A stretch of 42,789 bases of DNA from Planctomycetota bacterium (lineage in GTDB: Bacteria > Planctomycetota > J058 > JAJDCQ01). The position numbers were made by a program, and so were the translations under genes. This document shows, piece by piece, positions 17,084 to 25,885 of the stretch (positions are counted from its first letter, which is position 1; each line of letters opens with the position of its first letter). The stretch lies in NCBI GenBank assembly GCA_029260755.1, contig JAJDCQ010000165.1, positions 1 to 42,789 of the forward strand. The letters are read 5' to 3'. The notes beneath the pieces are model-generated. The model did not search any database, was not told the DNA's origin, and saw only the letters and a list, made by a program, of their open reading frames with translations.

Positions 17084-17168
17084 TGCGCCAGCTCGGGCTC
17101 GCAACTTCTTGCCGCTGCCTTATTTGGGCATTCCGGATGAAGTGGCCACCCGCGCCGCTGGGCCGTCC

Positions 17169-17639
17169 ATGCTCACGCTCACCCGAAAGGTCGACTACGG
17201 GCTGATCGCGGTCGCTCACCTGTGCATGCAGGAGGGCGAGCTCGCGAGCGCCCGACACATCGCTCGACACTACGGGATCTCCGAGCGCCTCGTCTCCAAC
17301 ATCCTCAAGGAGCTCGCCCGCGCCGGCATCGTCCGCAGCGTCCGGGGGGCCAAGGGTGGCTACCGGATCGCGATGGCGCCCGAGGCGATCACCGCGCGGA
17401 TGGTCTTCGAGGCGCTCCAGGGTCCGTTCCGGTTCGCGGTCTGCACCGGGGAGGAGTCGCCCGACGGCGGCGACTGCACGACCTGGTCGTGCTGCCCGGT
17501 GAAGCACGCGGTCGGGTTCATGCACGAGCGGATCCAGACGCTGCTCGACGAGATCACCTTCGACGAGCTGCTCACGGCCGACCTCTCGACCCACGCCGCC
17601 GCCACCGTCACCGACGACGACGGCCGGATGCAGGTCTAG
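17169..17639 (+). CDS. Rrf2-family transcriptional regulator
   Basis: Protein of 156 residues. The Rrf2 winged helix covers residues 1-85: MLTLTRKVDYGLIAVAHL start, SARHIARHYGISERLVSNILKEL recognition region, VRSVRGAKGGYRIA wing. Cysteines at 92, 103, 108 and 109 fall in the loop that holds a [2Fe-2S] cluster in IscR-type members, but the spacing is longer than in IscR, so metal binding is likely but not certain. It probably senses Fe-S status, NO or redox and represses nearby genes. ATG at 17169 starts at the family's usual N-terminus; the frame is open upstream but there it crosses the promoter. No isc or suf genes are present, so its target is unclear. Confidence 0.93.
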   Translation: MLTLTRKVDYGLIAVAHLCMQEGELASARHIARHYGISERLVSNILKELARAGIVRSVRGAKGGYRIAMAPEAITARMVFEALQGPFRFAVCTGEESPDGGDCTTWSCCPVKHAVGFMHERIQTLLDEITFDELLTADLSTHAAATVTDDDGRMQV

Positions 17640-17664
17640 CCCGGTCTAGCCCGGGCTAGCCCCC

Positions 17665-18696
17665 TCAGGCGTCGCCCGTCTTCTCCGCCAGCCAGCGAAC
17701 CACCTGATCCCACAGCTCGCCCTCGAACCCGAGGCCGAGATCGATATCGGGTGGAAACCCGACGTGCCCCCCCTGCTCGGCCCACGCGACCTGGAGGTTG
17801 TCGTGGGGGACCGAGAGGTGAGGGCGGACGGTGTGGGCGGCCACCATCGGATCGCGCGCCCCGGGAACGACGAGGACCGGCACCCGGAGCGCGTCGAGGC
17901 AGCGCATCGCGCTCGCCTGGTCGTAGTAGTCGGCAGCGTCGCGGAAGCCCCATCGGGGCGCGACGATGCGGTCGTCCCACTCCCAGCACGACCGGATGCG
18001 CCGGGCATCGCGGATCGGGAGAGGGACGCTCCGGCGCTCGGCGACGAGGGCGTAGATCTCCTTGAGGCCGGAGAGGAGGTAGTGGCGGTAGAGGTAGTTC
18101 GCCGGGCGGTCGAGGTGGCGGCAGGCGGCCGCGAGATCGATCGGCGGGCAGACCGTCGCGACCGCGGCGACGCGCGGGTCGACCGTCTCGGACGCGAACC
18201 GGAGCGAGGCGTGGCCGCCGAGGGAGAACCCGAGGACGTTGATCCGCTCGTAGCCGGCGAGCTCGGGGCTGCCGACGGCGGCGTGGATGTCGCTCGTCAG
18301 ACCGCCGTGGGGGTAGTCGGCGCTTCCGCTCCGGTCGGCGCCGCGAAGGGCGAGGCGGAGCGAGGCGATCCCGATCCGGTCGGCGACCGACGCGGTCCGG
18401 CGGCAGTAGTAGCTCTCGGGCGAGCCGCCCATCCCGTGGACGATCACGATCGCCGTCCGCGCGCCGGGCGTGCGGTGGAGCTGGCCCGAGATCGTGATCG
18501 GACCGGCCTGCTCGTCGACGACCTGCGCGTGCCACGGCGTCGACGGCGGCGCCGGCTCGCGCCGGATCGCCATGTGGCGGAACGTGGGGGCGATCGTCCA
18601 GACGTGCGCGGCGAGGCGGTGGAGCGCGCTCGCGGGCGACGTGGTCGGCGACTCGCGCGCCGCGTCCTCGGGGCGTCGTGGAGACGGCTCAGGCAT
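17665..18696 (-). CDS. Alpha/beta hydrolase, YheT/EMB8-like
   Basis: Protein of 343 residues of the esterase group represented by YheT. Oxyanion loop HGMGG (87-91), nucleophile elbow GFSLGG (Ser158), acid GARDPMV (Asp282) and base GGHVGF (His311) form a complete triad. Aromatic-rich LYRHYLLSGLKEIY (202-215) matches the lid of this group. The first 45 residues are proline-rich and poorly conserved, so the true start may be later. No signal peptide: cytoplasmic. Its start overlaps the DUF1294 stop by eight bases, so it is the last gene of a short minus-strand operon (19597-17665). Natural substrate unknown; short-chain esters or lipids are usual for the group. Confidence 0.92.
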   Translation of the reverse strand: MPEPSPRRPEDAARESPTTSPASALHRLAAHVWTIAPTFRHMAIRREPAPPSTPWHAQVVDEQAGPITISGQLHRTPGARTAIVIVHGMGGSPESYYCRRTASVADRIGIASLRLALRGADRSGSADYPHGGLTSDIHAAVGSPELAGYERINVLGFSLGGHASLRFASETVDPRVAAVATVCPPIDLAAACRHLDRPANYLYRHYLLSGLKEIYALVAERRSVPLPIRDARRIRSCWEWDDRIVAPRWGFRDAADYYDQASAMRCLDALRVPVLVVPGARDPMVAAHTVRPHLSVPHDNLQVAWAEQGGHVGFPPDIDLGLGFEGELWDQVVRWLAEKTGDA

Positions 18697-19069
18697 TGGC
18701 GGCGCCTCCTCTCAGGAACGACCAGTAGAGCCAGCCGCCGATCAGCGCGACCTGCGCGAGCAGGATCGCGAGGAAGACGAGGCGAAAGCGACCCTTCACC
18801 GTCTTGTGCCGGAAGACGACCATGCCGAGCGCCGCGCCGAGCGACCCGCCGACGAGCGCGAGGACGTGGAGGGTGAGCTCGGGGATCCGGCCGCGGTCGA
18901 GTCGGGCGGCCGCCTTGTCGAAGCCGTAGGCGGCGAACGTCACCGCGGTGACGCTCGTGAGCCACGCCCAGTGCATGGGCACGCGGAGGCCGAACGCCAC
19001 GCCCGCCGTGATGCCGACGGCGGCGAGGATCACGGCGATCGTCCAGCGCTGCTTCGGGCGGCGTTCCAT
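18689..19069 (-). CDS. DUF1294 family small membrane protein
   Basis: Protein of 126 residues with four hydrophobic helices. The family block is clear: FAAYGFDKAAARLDRGRIPE followed by TLHVLALVGGSLGAALGM and FRHKTVKGRF. It sits in the cytoplasmic membrane. Function is not established; in other bacteria it may be fused to a cold-shock domain, which is absent here. It is 15 bases after the upstream unknown gene and overlaps the hydrolase gene, so the three are probably one transcript. Confidence 0.92.
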   Translation of the reverse strand: MERRPKQRWTIAVILAAVGITAGVAFGLRVPMHWAWLTSVTAVTFAAYGFDKAAARLDRGRIPELTLHVLALVGGSLGAALGMVVFRHKTVKGRFRLVFLAILLAQVALIGGWLYWSFLRGGAANA

Positions 19070-19084
19070 GCGGGCGCGCGGGCG

Positions 19085-19597
19085 TCAGGACGCCTCGGCC
19101 GACGGCGGAGCGTCGGCGGTCGGAGCGTCGGCGGTCGGCGCGTCGGCAGCGGCTCCGTCGGTCCCCTTGGCGGCGGGCGCGGTCTTCGCCTCGGACGGCT
19201 CGGTCGAGCCGTCCTTGGCGGAGCCGGCGTCGCCGGGGGCGGGGTCCTTCGAAGCCGGGACGCCCTTCGCTCCCTGGGCGGGCTTGGCCGGAGGGAACTT
19301 GATCGCGCCGTCGGCCTTCGCCGACTTCGCCGGCTTCGCCTGGTCGCCGTTCGTCGCGGACTCGCGGAGCTTCGAGGTGAGCTGGGTGCGCTTCGCGGCG
19401 TCGGTGAGCGCCTTCCGCCCCTTCATCTTGGCGGTCCGGAGCTGCTGCATCTTCGAGCTCAGCTTGTCGTGGAGGCTGACGACCTCGCGCATCGTGTCCA
19501 GCCCCTGGACCGAGAGGTTGGGGGACCGAAGCACCTTCATGAGGCAATGGAGCTCGGTCTCGGTGAGGTTGACCTGGATCAGGATCTCGCCGGGCAT
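19085..19597 (-). CDS. Unknown protein with Ala/Pro/Lys-rich low-complexity tail
   Basis: Protein of 170 residues. The N-terminal 75 residues (MPGEILIQVNLTETELHCLM, then a helical KVLRSPNLSVQGLDTMREVVSLHDKLSSKMQ region) look folded; the rest is low complexity with repeated ADAPT units near the end. ATG at 19597 follows GGAGGGAG at good spacing, so an earlier in-frame ATG at 19675 is rejected. No family recognised. First gene of the minus-strand run with DUF1294 and hydrolase genes. Confidence 0.75.
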   Translation of the reverse strand: MPGEILIQVNLTETELHCLMKVLRSPNLSVQGLDTMREVVSLHDKLSSKMQQLRTAKMKGRKALTDAAKRTQLTSKLRESATNGDQAKPAKSAKADGAIKFPPAKPAQGAKGVPASKDPAPGDAGSAKDGSTEPSEAKTAPAAKGTDGAAADAPTADAPTADAPPSAEAS

Positions 19598-19782
19598 CGG
19601 ACGGCTCCCTCCGCTTCGATCTTCGCGCCTCGTGCCTACCGGTTGGCAGCTTACGCTGATGACGCCATGGGTCAAGAGCAGGAAGACGCAACTCTCGCGC
19701 GCCGGGCGCGTCCAACGAACCGAGAGCAGCCCCCGTAGAGTTACACGACGGGTCGGGGGCAGAACGTCGCAAGACCGTCGGA

Positions 19783-20127
19783 GTGATGACGATGGTGAAG
19801 AGCCTGCTACCCCAGCTGCGTTCGACCCCCGCGGTCGAGGTTCGCGAGAAGGCCTACGAGGTCCGACTCCACGTGTCGACGGCCGACCTCACCGGAGGCG
19901 AGTCCGGTGACGTCTCGCTCCAGCCGTGGCCGGATCACGTCGTGATCCTCGGCCCCGACGGCCGCGTCCGCGCCCGCGTTCCGATGCCCGTCCGCGTCCG
20001 ACCCGAGGGCGCCACGGTGATGCTCGACGACGACGGGATCGTCCTCGTCCTGCCCAAGGACCCGCGGGCCAGCCAGCGGCGCCTCGAGGCGGTCCGTGCC
20101 GGGCAGGGGCGGAAGCTGACCGCCTGA
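19783..20127 (+). CDS. Small alpha-crystallin (Hsp20)-like protein, tentative
   Basis: Protein of 114 residues, starting MMTMVKSLLPQL (the inner ATG at 19792 is also possible). A beta-rich middle (about 20-95) ends with MPVRVRPEGATVMLDDDGIVLVLPK, which recalls the last strands of the Hsp20 alpha-crystallin domain (LP..V.P..A...DGVL.I..PK). If so it is a divergent, short holdase. The usual IxI tail is absent; the C-terminus is RRLEAVRAGQGRKLTA. Monocistronic; a palindromic repeat follows. Confidence 0.55.
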   Translation: MMTMVKSLLPQLRSTPAVEVREKAYEVRLHVSTADLTGGESGDVSLQPWPDHVVILGPDGRVRARVPMPVRVRPEGATVMLDDDGIVLVLPKDPRASQRRLEAVRAGQGRKLTA

Positions 20128-20176
20128 GTCACGCCCGGTCGTGCCTCTCCCGTCACGCGGCGTTGACCGGAGACAA

Positions 20177-20257
20177 TCCGCGTAATCCGCGCAATCCGCG
20201 GTTTTCGTTCTTCCGGCGCAAAACGAGTGGAACCGCGGATTACGCGGATTACGCGGA
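20177..20257. repeat. Inverted repeat built of AATCCGCG units
   Basis: Arms of 27 bases (20177-20203 and 20231-20257) match as reverse complements at 26 of 27 positions. Each arm contains two or three tandem TAATCCGCG-type units. The loop is 27 bases. It fills the gap between the small Hsp20-like gene and the converging ABC permease gene and could act as a bidirectional terminator or be a dispersed repeat; no U-tract is present. Confidence 0.75.
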
Positions 20258-20344
20258 CTTGGAGTTGCCCTGGTCCGGACTCACCGCCGGTGCGCGTGAT
20301 CCGTTTTCTCAGGAACATCGGCGCCATCCCGGACCGACCGAAGA

Positions 20345-21721
20345 TCACGAGTAGCGCAGCCACCGGATCAGCTCCAACGGCGACGGCGGCTTCCCATACA
20401 TCAACACGCCCACCCGGAAGATCTTCGCCGCCGCCCAGACCATCACGAGCATCGCGGCGTAGCCGACGCCGAGGCTCAGCAGGATCTGCCACACCGCGAC
20501 CGGCTCGGTCCCCGCGATCCGGATCACCATCACGAACGGGATCAGCGGCGGGATGAAGCTCGTCACCGTCGCGAGCCACCCGTTCGGCGAGTCGCTGATC
20601 GGCAGCCAGAGCAGGAGCGGGATCATCAGCAGCATCATCGCCGGCGTCATGAGCGACTGCGCCTCGCGCAGCTCGTTCACCGCGCTCCCGATCGCCGCCA
20701 TGATCGACGCCACCATGAAGTAGGCCATCACGTAGTAGAGGCCGAGCAGGACGATCTGCGTCCAGGTGATGAGGTTCGCGAACGCGAAGGTGCCGAGCGC
20801 GACGAAGCCGACGCCGCCGTACATCGAGATCATGACGAGCCCGACGAGCGCCTGGCCGATGATCTTCCCGGCCATGAGCTGCATCGGGCTGACCGCCGAG
20901 AGGAGCACCTCCATCACCTTGTTGGACTTCTCCTCGATCGTCGTGGTGAGGAGGTAGTTCGCCCCGACGAACGCGCCCATCCACAGCAGCATCATGAACG
21001 CCATCGGGATCAGACGCTTCACGACCTTGGCGGCGATGTCCTCGCGGTGCTCCTTGCCCTCGGCGCCGACCTGGACGGTCTTGGGGGAGCGCTTCCGGGC
21101 GAGGCGGCGCACCTGATCGACGTCGAGGCCGGCGGCCTCGATTCGCACGCGGTTCATCGCGCGCCCGAGGGTCGCCTCGAGGAGCGAGGTGTGCTTCTGG
21201 TTGGTCGTCTGAGCGACGTAGAGGGTGACCTCGGACGGCGGACCGGTCGCCGCGGGGACGCCCTCTTCGCCGCCCTCGACGGTGATGATCGCGACCAGGT
21301 CGCCCTCGCGGAGACGCCTCTTGAGCTCGTCGAGCGCGCCCGGATCGTCGTGGCGCTCGAGCTCGACGTCGATCTCGACGCGGGCGAGGTCCCGGGTCGC
21401 CCCGATCGCCTGGTCGCCCGAGAACGACGAGGGCATCCGGGAGGAGTCGAGCTTCTCGAGAGCCTCGTCGAGCGCCTCCTCGATCCGCGCACGGACGGTC
21501 TCGGGATCGATCTCGACCGCCGTCGCGGCGGCGATCGCCCCGCCCGGGTCGACCATCGCGACGGTCCCGGCGAGCGGCGGCGGCTTGCGGGTGAGCAGCA
21601 CCGGCATGGCGACGGCGAGCCCGATCCCGACGGCCGGCGCGAGGACCGCGCCGATGATGAACGCCTTCGTGAGCGCGGTCGCCTTGAACTCGCGCCAGGC
21701 GACGGTCATCACCTTGCTCAC
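20345..21721 (-). CDS. ABC-2 type exporter permease, NatB-like
   Basis: Membrane protein of 458 residues. A first hydrophobic helix (about 20-45, after VAWREFKATALTKAF) is followed by a 220-residue extracytoplasmic segment and then five or six transmembrane helices from about 240 to 430. This layout matches the NatB/ABC-2 permease family, which exports sodium, drugs or other small compounds. GTG start overlaps the ATP-binding gene stop as GTGA, so the subunits are coupled. The substrate cannot be told. Confidence 0.9.
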   Translation of the reverse strand: MSKVMTVAWREFKATALTKAFIIGAVLAPAVGIGLAVAMPVLLTRKPPPLAGTVAMVDPGGAIAAATAVEIDPETVRARIEEALDEALEKLDSSRMPSSFSGDQAIGATRDLARVEIDVELERHDDPGALDELKRRLREGDLVAIITVEGGEEGVPAATGPPSEVTLYVAQTTNQKHTSLLEATLGRAMNRVRIEAAGLDVDQVRRLARKRSPKTVQVGAEGKEHREDIAAKVVKRLIPMAFMMLLWMGAFVGANYLLTTTIEEKSNKVMEVLLSAVSPMQLMAGKIIGQALVGLVMISMYGGVGFVALGTFAFANLITWTQIVLLGLYYVMAYFMVASIMAAIGSAVNELREAQSLMTPAMMLLMIPLLLWLPISDSPNGWLATVTSFIPPLIPFVMVIRIAGTEPVAVWQILLSLGVGYAAMLVMVWAAAKIFRVGVLMYGKPPSPLELIRWLRYS

Positions 21722-22665
21722 GCGCGCAGCTCCTCGCGCGCCCGGAGCGCCTGCTGCTCGCCCGCGTTCTCGCGGACGAGGCGGACGAAGGCGTCGTCGA
21801 GGCTGACCCGGCGGAGCTCGAGGCGACGGCAGGGGCCGGCGGCCAGGATCGCGCGCATCACCTCCTGCGGGTCGCGGCCGTCGTCGACCTCGACCTCGAC
21901 GGCGCGCTCCCCTTCGATCGGACGCGTCTCCCGGATACCCTCGATCGCCGCGAGGTCGGCGCCCTCGAGCGGCTCGACGAGGATCGTTCGCGGGTCGAAC
22001 CGCTCGTGGATCTCGTCGAGGGTCGCGTCGAGCAGCTTGCGCCCGTGGTCGATCAGGAAGAACCGATCACAGATCTGCTCGGCCTGATGGAGGACGTGGG
22101 TGCTGAAGATGATCGTCGTGCCGGCGTCGCGGAGCTCGCGGATCAGAGTGTTGACGAGGTTCGCATTGACGGGGTCGAGGCCGCTGAAGGGCTCGTCGAG
22201 GATGAGGAGGTCGGGCTCGTGGATGCACGCGGCGACGAACTGCACCTTCTGCTGCATCCCCTTCGAGAGCTCCTGGCATCGCTGACGGCCGACCTCGGGA
22301 AGGTCGACGCGTTTCAGCCACCGGGCGATCGACTCGCGCAGCCCCCGCCGCGGGCAACCCTTGAGGCGGGCTATGTACTCGAGGAACTCGGCGACGCGCA
22401 TCTTGCGGTAGACACCCCGCTCCTCGGGGAGGTAGCCGATCCGGTCCTTGCTCGCGAGGGCCGACCCGCCGAGGACCGAGACGGAGCCGGCGTCGGGGTA
22501 GATGATCGACATGACCATGCGGATGGTCGTCGTCTTGCCGGCGCCGTTCGGGCCGAGGAAGCCGCAGAGGCTCCCGCGGGGGACGACGAGGTCGAGCGCA
22601 TCGACGGCGCGGGTCTCGCCGAAGGTCTTGGTGACGCCCTGAATGGAGATGCAGGCTTCGGTCAT
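21718..22665 (-). CDS. ABC transporter ATP-binding protein, NatA-like
   Basis: Protein of 315 residues with Walker A GPNGAGKTTT (38-47), signature LSKGMQQKV (133-141), Walker B LLILDEP (153-159) and the switch histidine in STH (190). A C-terminal extension (about 220-315) resembles the DUF4162 domain of exporters of this type. It powers the permease encoded next. ATG at 22665 gives the standard N-terminus (ISIQGVTKTFG); upstream frame to 22902 is rejected as low-complexity. It diverges from the thioesterase gene. Confidence 0.93.
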   Translation of the reverse strand: MTEACISIQGVTKTFGETRAVDALDLVVPRGSLCGFLGPNGAGKTTTIRMVMSIIYPDAGSVSVLGGSALASKDRIGYLPEERGVYRKMRVAEFLEYIARLKGCPRRGLRESIARWLKRVDLPEVGRQRCQELSKGMQQKVQFVAACIHEPDLLILDEPFSGLDPVNANLVNTLIRELRDAGTTIIFSTHVLHQAEQICDRFFLIDHGRKLLDATLDEIHERFDPRTILVEPLEGADLAAIEGIRETRPIEGERAVEVEVDDGRDPQEVMRAILAAGPCRRLELRRVSLDDAFVRLVRENAGEQQALRAREELRA

Positions 22666-22919
22666 GTGGCTCGACGTGGGCGGTCGGGGCGATCGGGTGA
22701 TCGCGGTCGAGGCGGTCGCGGATGCGGCGCGAGGCGCCGGGAGGACGGGTCGCGGCGACCCGTCGATCGTGGTTCCAGGGGAGCCCCCTGTACTCCATTG
22801 TCGCATATCGCGATGACCACCGGAAGCTCGGGTCGTCGCGTCCCCGGCCCCGTGGCCGGCGGCCCGCCCTCCCCTTAGAATGCCCGCCGAGACAGAGATC
22901 ACCCCCGGATACCGAGACC

Positions 22920-23729
22920 GTGACCGAGTCCGAGTCCTTCTTCATCCCCGAAGGCGATCGCTTCCGCGCGACCGAGCACACCCGCGGTCCCTGGAGCCCC
23001 GACCATCAGCACGGCGGGCCGCCGGGCGCCCTCCTCGTCCGCGAGATCGAGCGGGTGACCGCGGAGGCCGCCGCCGCCGGCGGGGCGACGCTCCGTCCCG
23101 GCCGGATCCTCGTCGAGTTCATCCGGCCCGTCCCGATCGCGAGCCTCGCGGTGCGCGTCGAGGACGGCCCCGGCGGGCGGCAGGTCGCCCGCCGCACCGC
23201 CTCGCTCCTCGACCCCGACGGCGTCTGCGTCGCGCGGGCCTCGGCGCTGCTCATCCGGGAGAAGGAGGTCGCGCTCCCCGAGCTCCCGCCGCCTCGCGGC
23301 GCGTCGCCGAAGCCGCCCGAGGCGTGCGAGCCGTTCACGTTTCCGTTCTTCAGCGACGTCGCCGGCTACCACCGCGCCGTCGAGGTCCGCATCGCCGCCG
23401 GCACCTTCGGCGCGGGCCCGGTCACCGGGTGGTTCCGGATGCGGCATCGGCTGCTGCCCGACGAGGAGCCGAGCGGGTGGCAGCGGGTCGTCATCGCCGC
23501 CGACAGCGGCAACGGGATCAGCATCGTCTGCGACCCGTCGCGCTACCTCTTCATCAACCCCGACCTCGGCGTCTTCCTCCACCGCGTCCCCGAAGGCGAG
23601 TGGGTCGCCCTCGAGGCGGAGTCCATCCTTCGAGACGACGGCCTCGGCCTGGCGGAGAGCCGCCTTCACGACGAGGGCGGCCCGATCGGACGGTCGTGCC
23701 AGAGCCTCCTCGTCGACGTCCGCCGATGA
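22920..23729 (+). CDS. Thioesterase family protein, acyl-CoA thioesterase II-like
   Basis: Protein of 269 residues with a double hot-dog layout. The first half contains WSPDHQHGGPPGALLVREIE, the HGGPP segment typical of TesB-like/PF13622 proteins, and LRPGRILVEFIRPVP; the second half contains GWFRMRHRLLPDEEPSGWQRVVIAADSGNGISIV and LFINPDLGVFLHRVPEGEW. It probably hydrolyses acyl-CoA thioesters in the cytoplasm. GTG at 22920 is chosen since the N-terminal residues of the family begin there. Its stop overlaps the ATG of the following broken cyclodeaminase gene, so both were once an operon. Confidence 0.88.
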   Translation: MTESESFFIPEGDRFRATEHTRGPWSPDHQHGGPPGALLVREIERVTAEAAAAGGATLRPGRILVEFIRPVPIASLAVRVEDGPGGRQVARRTASLLDPDGVCVARASALLIREKEVALPELPPPRGASPKPPEACEPFTFPFFSDVAGYHRAVEVRIAAGTFGAGPVTGWFRMRHRLLPDEEPSGWQRVVIAADSGNGISIVCDPSRYLFINPDLGVFLHRVPEGEWVALEAESILRDDGLGLAESRLHDEGGPIGRSCQSLLVDVRR

Positions 23730-24032
23730 GCGACCTCCTCGATCTGTCGCGCGCCGACGTCGAGCGCGTCGCCCTGCCGATGGCCGACGTCATCATCGAC
23801 GCGGTCGAGGCGGCCTTCCGCGGAAGGACGCCGGACGAGTCGAGATGCCGCCCAAGCCCGGCACCCACCCGCGCGCGGACGCGTCCCACGCGATGCCGGC
23901 CTGGGTGCCGAGCCTGCACGCCGCCGGGGTCAAATGGGTGAGCGGCTACCCGGAGAACCAGGCGCGGGGTTGCCCTCCATCAGCGGCCTGATCGTGCTGA
24001 ACGATGCGGCGAACACGACTCTCAGGGGCTAG
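23726..24032 (+). pseudogene. Ornithine cyclodeaminase/mu-crystallin family remnant
   Basis: Starts MSDLLDLSRADVERVALPMADVIIDAVEAAFRG, the usual N-terminus of this family. The frame then breaks near 23838; the next frame reads VEMPPKPGTHPRADASHAMPAWVP and AGVKWVSGYPENQARG, the family's conserved block. A second break near 23969 moves to the third frame for LPSISGLIVLND, then a stop at 24030. The remaining two thirds (NAD-binding domain) are absent. So it has two frameshifts and a large 3' truncation. The intact enzyme would catalyse NAD-dependent deamination or imine reduction of amino acids. Clearly non-functional in this sequence. Confidence 0.85.
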
Positions 24033-24158
24033 GGGACTGTTGCAGAACGAGCGTGAAGCGACGACCATTCGCAGGCTCCTCGCCGTCGCTTCACTCGCGG
24101 CGTCTCGCCGGACATCGCCGCGCAGGCCTTCGTTCCGCGGCCTCGCGAACGCCAGACG

Positions 24159-24596
24159 CTAGCCGTCGAGCGCGCGCAGGTCATCCGCGTGCTCGACGAA
24201 CGCCCAGAGGACGTCCTCGGCCGAGACGATGCCGACGAGGGTGTCGTCGTCGACGACGGGCAGGGCGCCGATCTTGTCCTGGCAGATGATCTGGGCCGCC
24301 TCCCGGACGGTCGTCGCCGAGTCGACCGTCCTCGGTCGCTTCGTCATGACCTCCGCGACGGGGGTCGCCATGAGCTTCTCGCCGTAGGTCTGCCCGAAGT
24401 CGCCCCTCTTCGGGTAGAAGGGTCGGACGTCGCGGTCGCTCAGGATGCCGACCAGCCGGCCGCTCTCGATGACCGGGATGTGGCGAATCCGGTGCTCGAA
24501 CATGATCTCGAACGCGTCCACCACGGGGTCCGTCGGCGCGACGGTTCGAACGTTCTTCGTCATCCAGCGGGCGACGTATCGGGCTTCGGCGCTCAT
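24159..24596 (-). CDS. CBS-pair domain protein
   Basis: Protein of 145 residues consisting only of two CBS motifs (about 8-68 and 75-140): VRTVAPTDPVVDAFEIMFEHRIRHIPVIESGRLVGILSDRDVR and PRTVDSATTVREAAQIICQDKIGALPVVDDDTLVGIVSAEDVL. Such stand-alone proteins bind adenine nucleotides and regulate partners. ATG at 24596 follows GAGGAGG. It diverges from the dihydroorotate-dehydrogenase-like gene. No partner is evident. Confidence 0.95.
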   Translation of the reverse strand: MSAEARYVARWMTKNVRTVAPTDPVVDAFEIMFEHRIRHIPVIESGRLVGILSDRDVRPFYPKRGDFGQTYGEKLMATPVAEVMTKRPRTVDSATTVREAAQIICQDKIGALPVVDDDTLVGIVSAEDVLWAFVEHADDLRALDG

Positions 24597-24836
24597 GGGC
24601 GGCCTCCTCGTTCTTCATCAGCCGTGAGTCACGTCCCTAGCAACGGCCGCGCCGCGTGGAACGCCCGCCCGGGCCGCGCCACCGCGCCGCGAGCCGCGGA
24701 GTTTCTCGCATCGCGGACCGAAATCGCGCGGGGATGGCGGCGCCCGTCCCCGCCCACCTCGGAGTTTTTCGCTGTTTCCGAGTGGCACCGCGTTTGGAAG
24801 GGATGTCTCCCGTCCCCGATCGACGGAGGAGACCCC

Positions 24837-25862
24837 ATGGGCGCGGACCTCTCCACCAAGTACCTCGGCCTCGACCTCGACTGCGCGATCATCGCGGCAG
24901 CAACGCCGCTGTCGGGGCGGCTCCGCTGCCTTCAGGCGCTCCAGGACGCGGGCGCCGGCGCCGTCGTCATGCAGAGCCTCTTCGCCGAGCAGATCGACCA
25001 CGAGAACCTCGAGCTGCTCAAGCGGATCGACGTCGACGCGTGCCTGATCGGCGAGGCAGCCTCCTACTTCGACGAGCTCGAGGACTACAACGCCGGCCCG
25101 CGGAGCTACCTCGATCACCTCGAGCGGACCTGCCGCACCCTCGAGATCCCCGTGATCGGCAGCCTGAACGCGAGCGAGCCCGGCGGCTGGATCCGGCACG
25201 CCTCCCTCATCGAGGAGGCGGGCGCGGCGGCGCTCGAGCTCAACGTCTACGACGTGGCGGCCGACCCGGGGGTCACCGGTGCGGAGGTGGAGCGCCGCTA
25301 CGTGGAGCTGGTCCAGGCGGTCTGCGAGGCGGTCTCGATCCCGGTCGCCGTCAAGATCGGCCCGGCGTTCAGCTCGGTCGCCAGTATGGCCCGCCGACTC
25401 GCCGCCGCCGGCGCGAAGGGCCTCGTCCTCTTCAATCGATTCGTCCACCCCGACATCGACCTCGAGCGACTCCAGGTCATCCCCGACCTCAGCCTGAGCC
25501 GTCGCGACGAGCTCAAGCAGACCCTCCGCTGGATCGCCATCCTCCGGGGCCGCACGCCCGCCTCGCTCGGCGCCACCGGCGGCGTCCACCAGGCCGAGGA
25601 CGTCCTGAAGCTGCTCCTCGCGGGGGCGGACGTCGTCATGATGGCGAGCTCGCTCCTCAAGCGCGGCCCCGCCTGGCTCGGCACCGTCCGCGAGCAGGTC
25701 GCCGGCTGGATCGAGGATCGGGAGCTCCAGAGCGTCGAGACCATCAAGGGGATGCTCTGTCAGCTGTCGGTCGACGATCCCAGCGCTTACGAGCGAACCC
25801 AGTACATGAAGGCGCTCGTCGGCTTCTCGAAGTCCTTCGCTCGAGCCGACCCGTCGAGTTGA
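24837..25862 (+). CDS. Dihydroorotate dehydrogenase-like protein
   Basis: FMN-binding TIM-barrel protein of 341 residues, related to PyrD. The N-terminus STKYLGLDLDCAIIAAATPLSG corresponds to the first strand; EEAGAAALELNVYDV sits where true PyrD has ELN.SCPN, IPVAVKIGPAFSS supplies the flavin-contact lysine strand, and LGATGGVHQAEDVLKLLLAGADVVMMAS is the phosphate-binding end. The Ser/Cys-Pro-Asn motif is replaced, so this is the paralogous dihydroorotate-dehydrogenase-like group, whose substrate is uncertain. ATG at 24837 follows GGAGGA. The hibernation factor gene follows by 23 bases and is probably co-transcribed. Confidence 0.9.
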   Translation: MGADLSTKYLGLDLDCAIIAAATPLSGRLRCLQALQDAGAGAVVMQSLFAEQIDHENLELLKRIDVDACLIGEAASYFDELEDYNAGPRSYLDHLERTCRTLEIPVIGSLNASEPGGWIRHASLIEEAGAAALELNVYDVAADPGVTGAEVERRYVELVQAVCEAVSIPVAVKIGPAFSSVASMARRLAAAGAKGLVLFNRFVHPDIDLERLQVIPDLSLSRRDELKQTLRWIAILRGRTPASLGATGGVHQAEDVLKLLLAGADVVMMASSLLKRGPAWLGTVREQVAGWIEDRELQSVETIKGMLCQLSVDDPSAYERTQYMKALVGFSKSFARADPSS

Positions 25863-25885
25863 GCCCACGCATCCAGGAGGAAGAA

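Noticed and set aside
24030..24052. GGGGACTGTTGCAGAA after the cyclodeaminase remnant as an insertion-sequence end
   Set aside because: It recalls ends of some insertion sequences, but no opposite end, target duplication or transposase is in reach.
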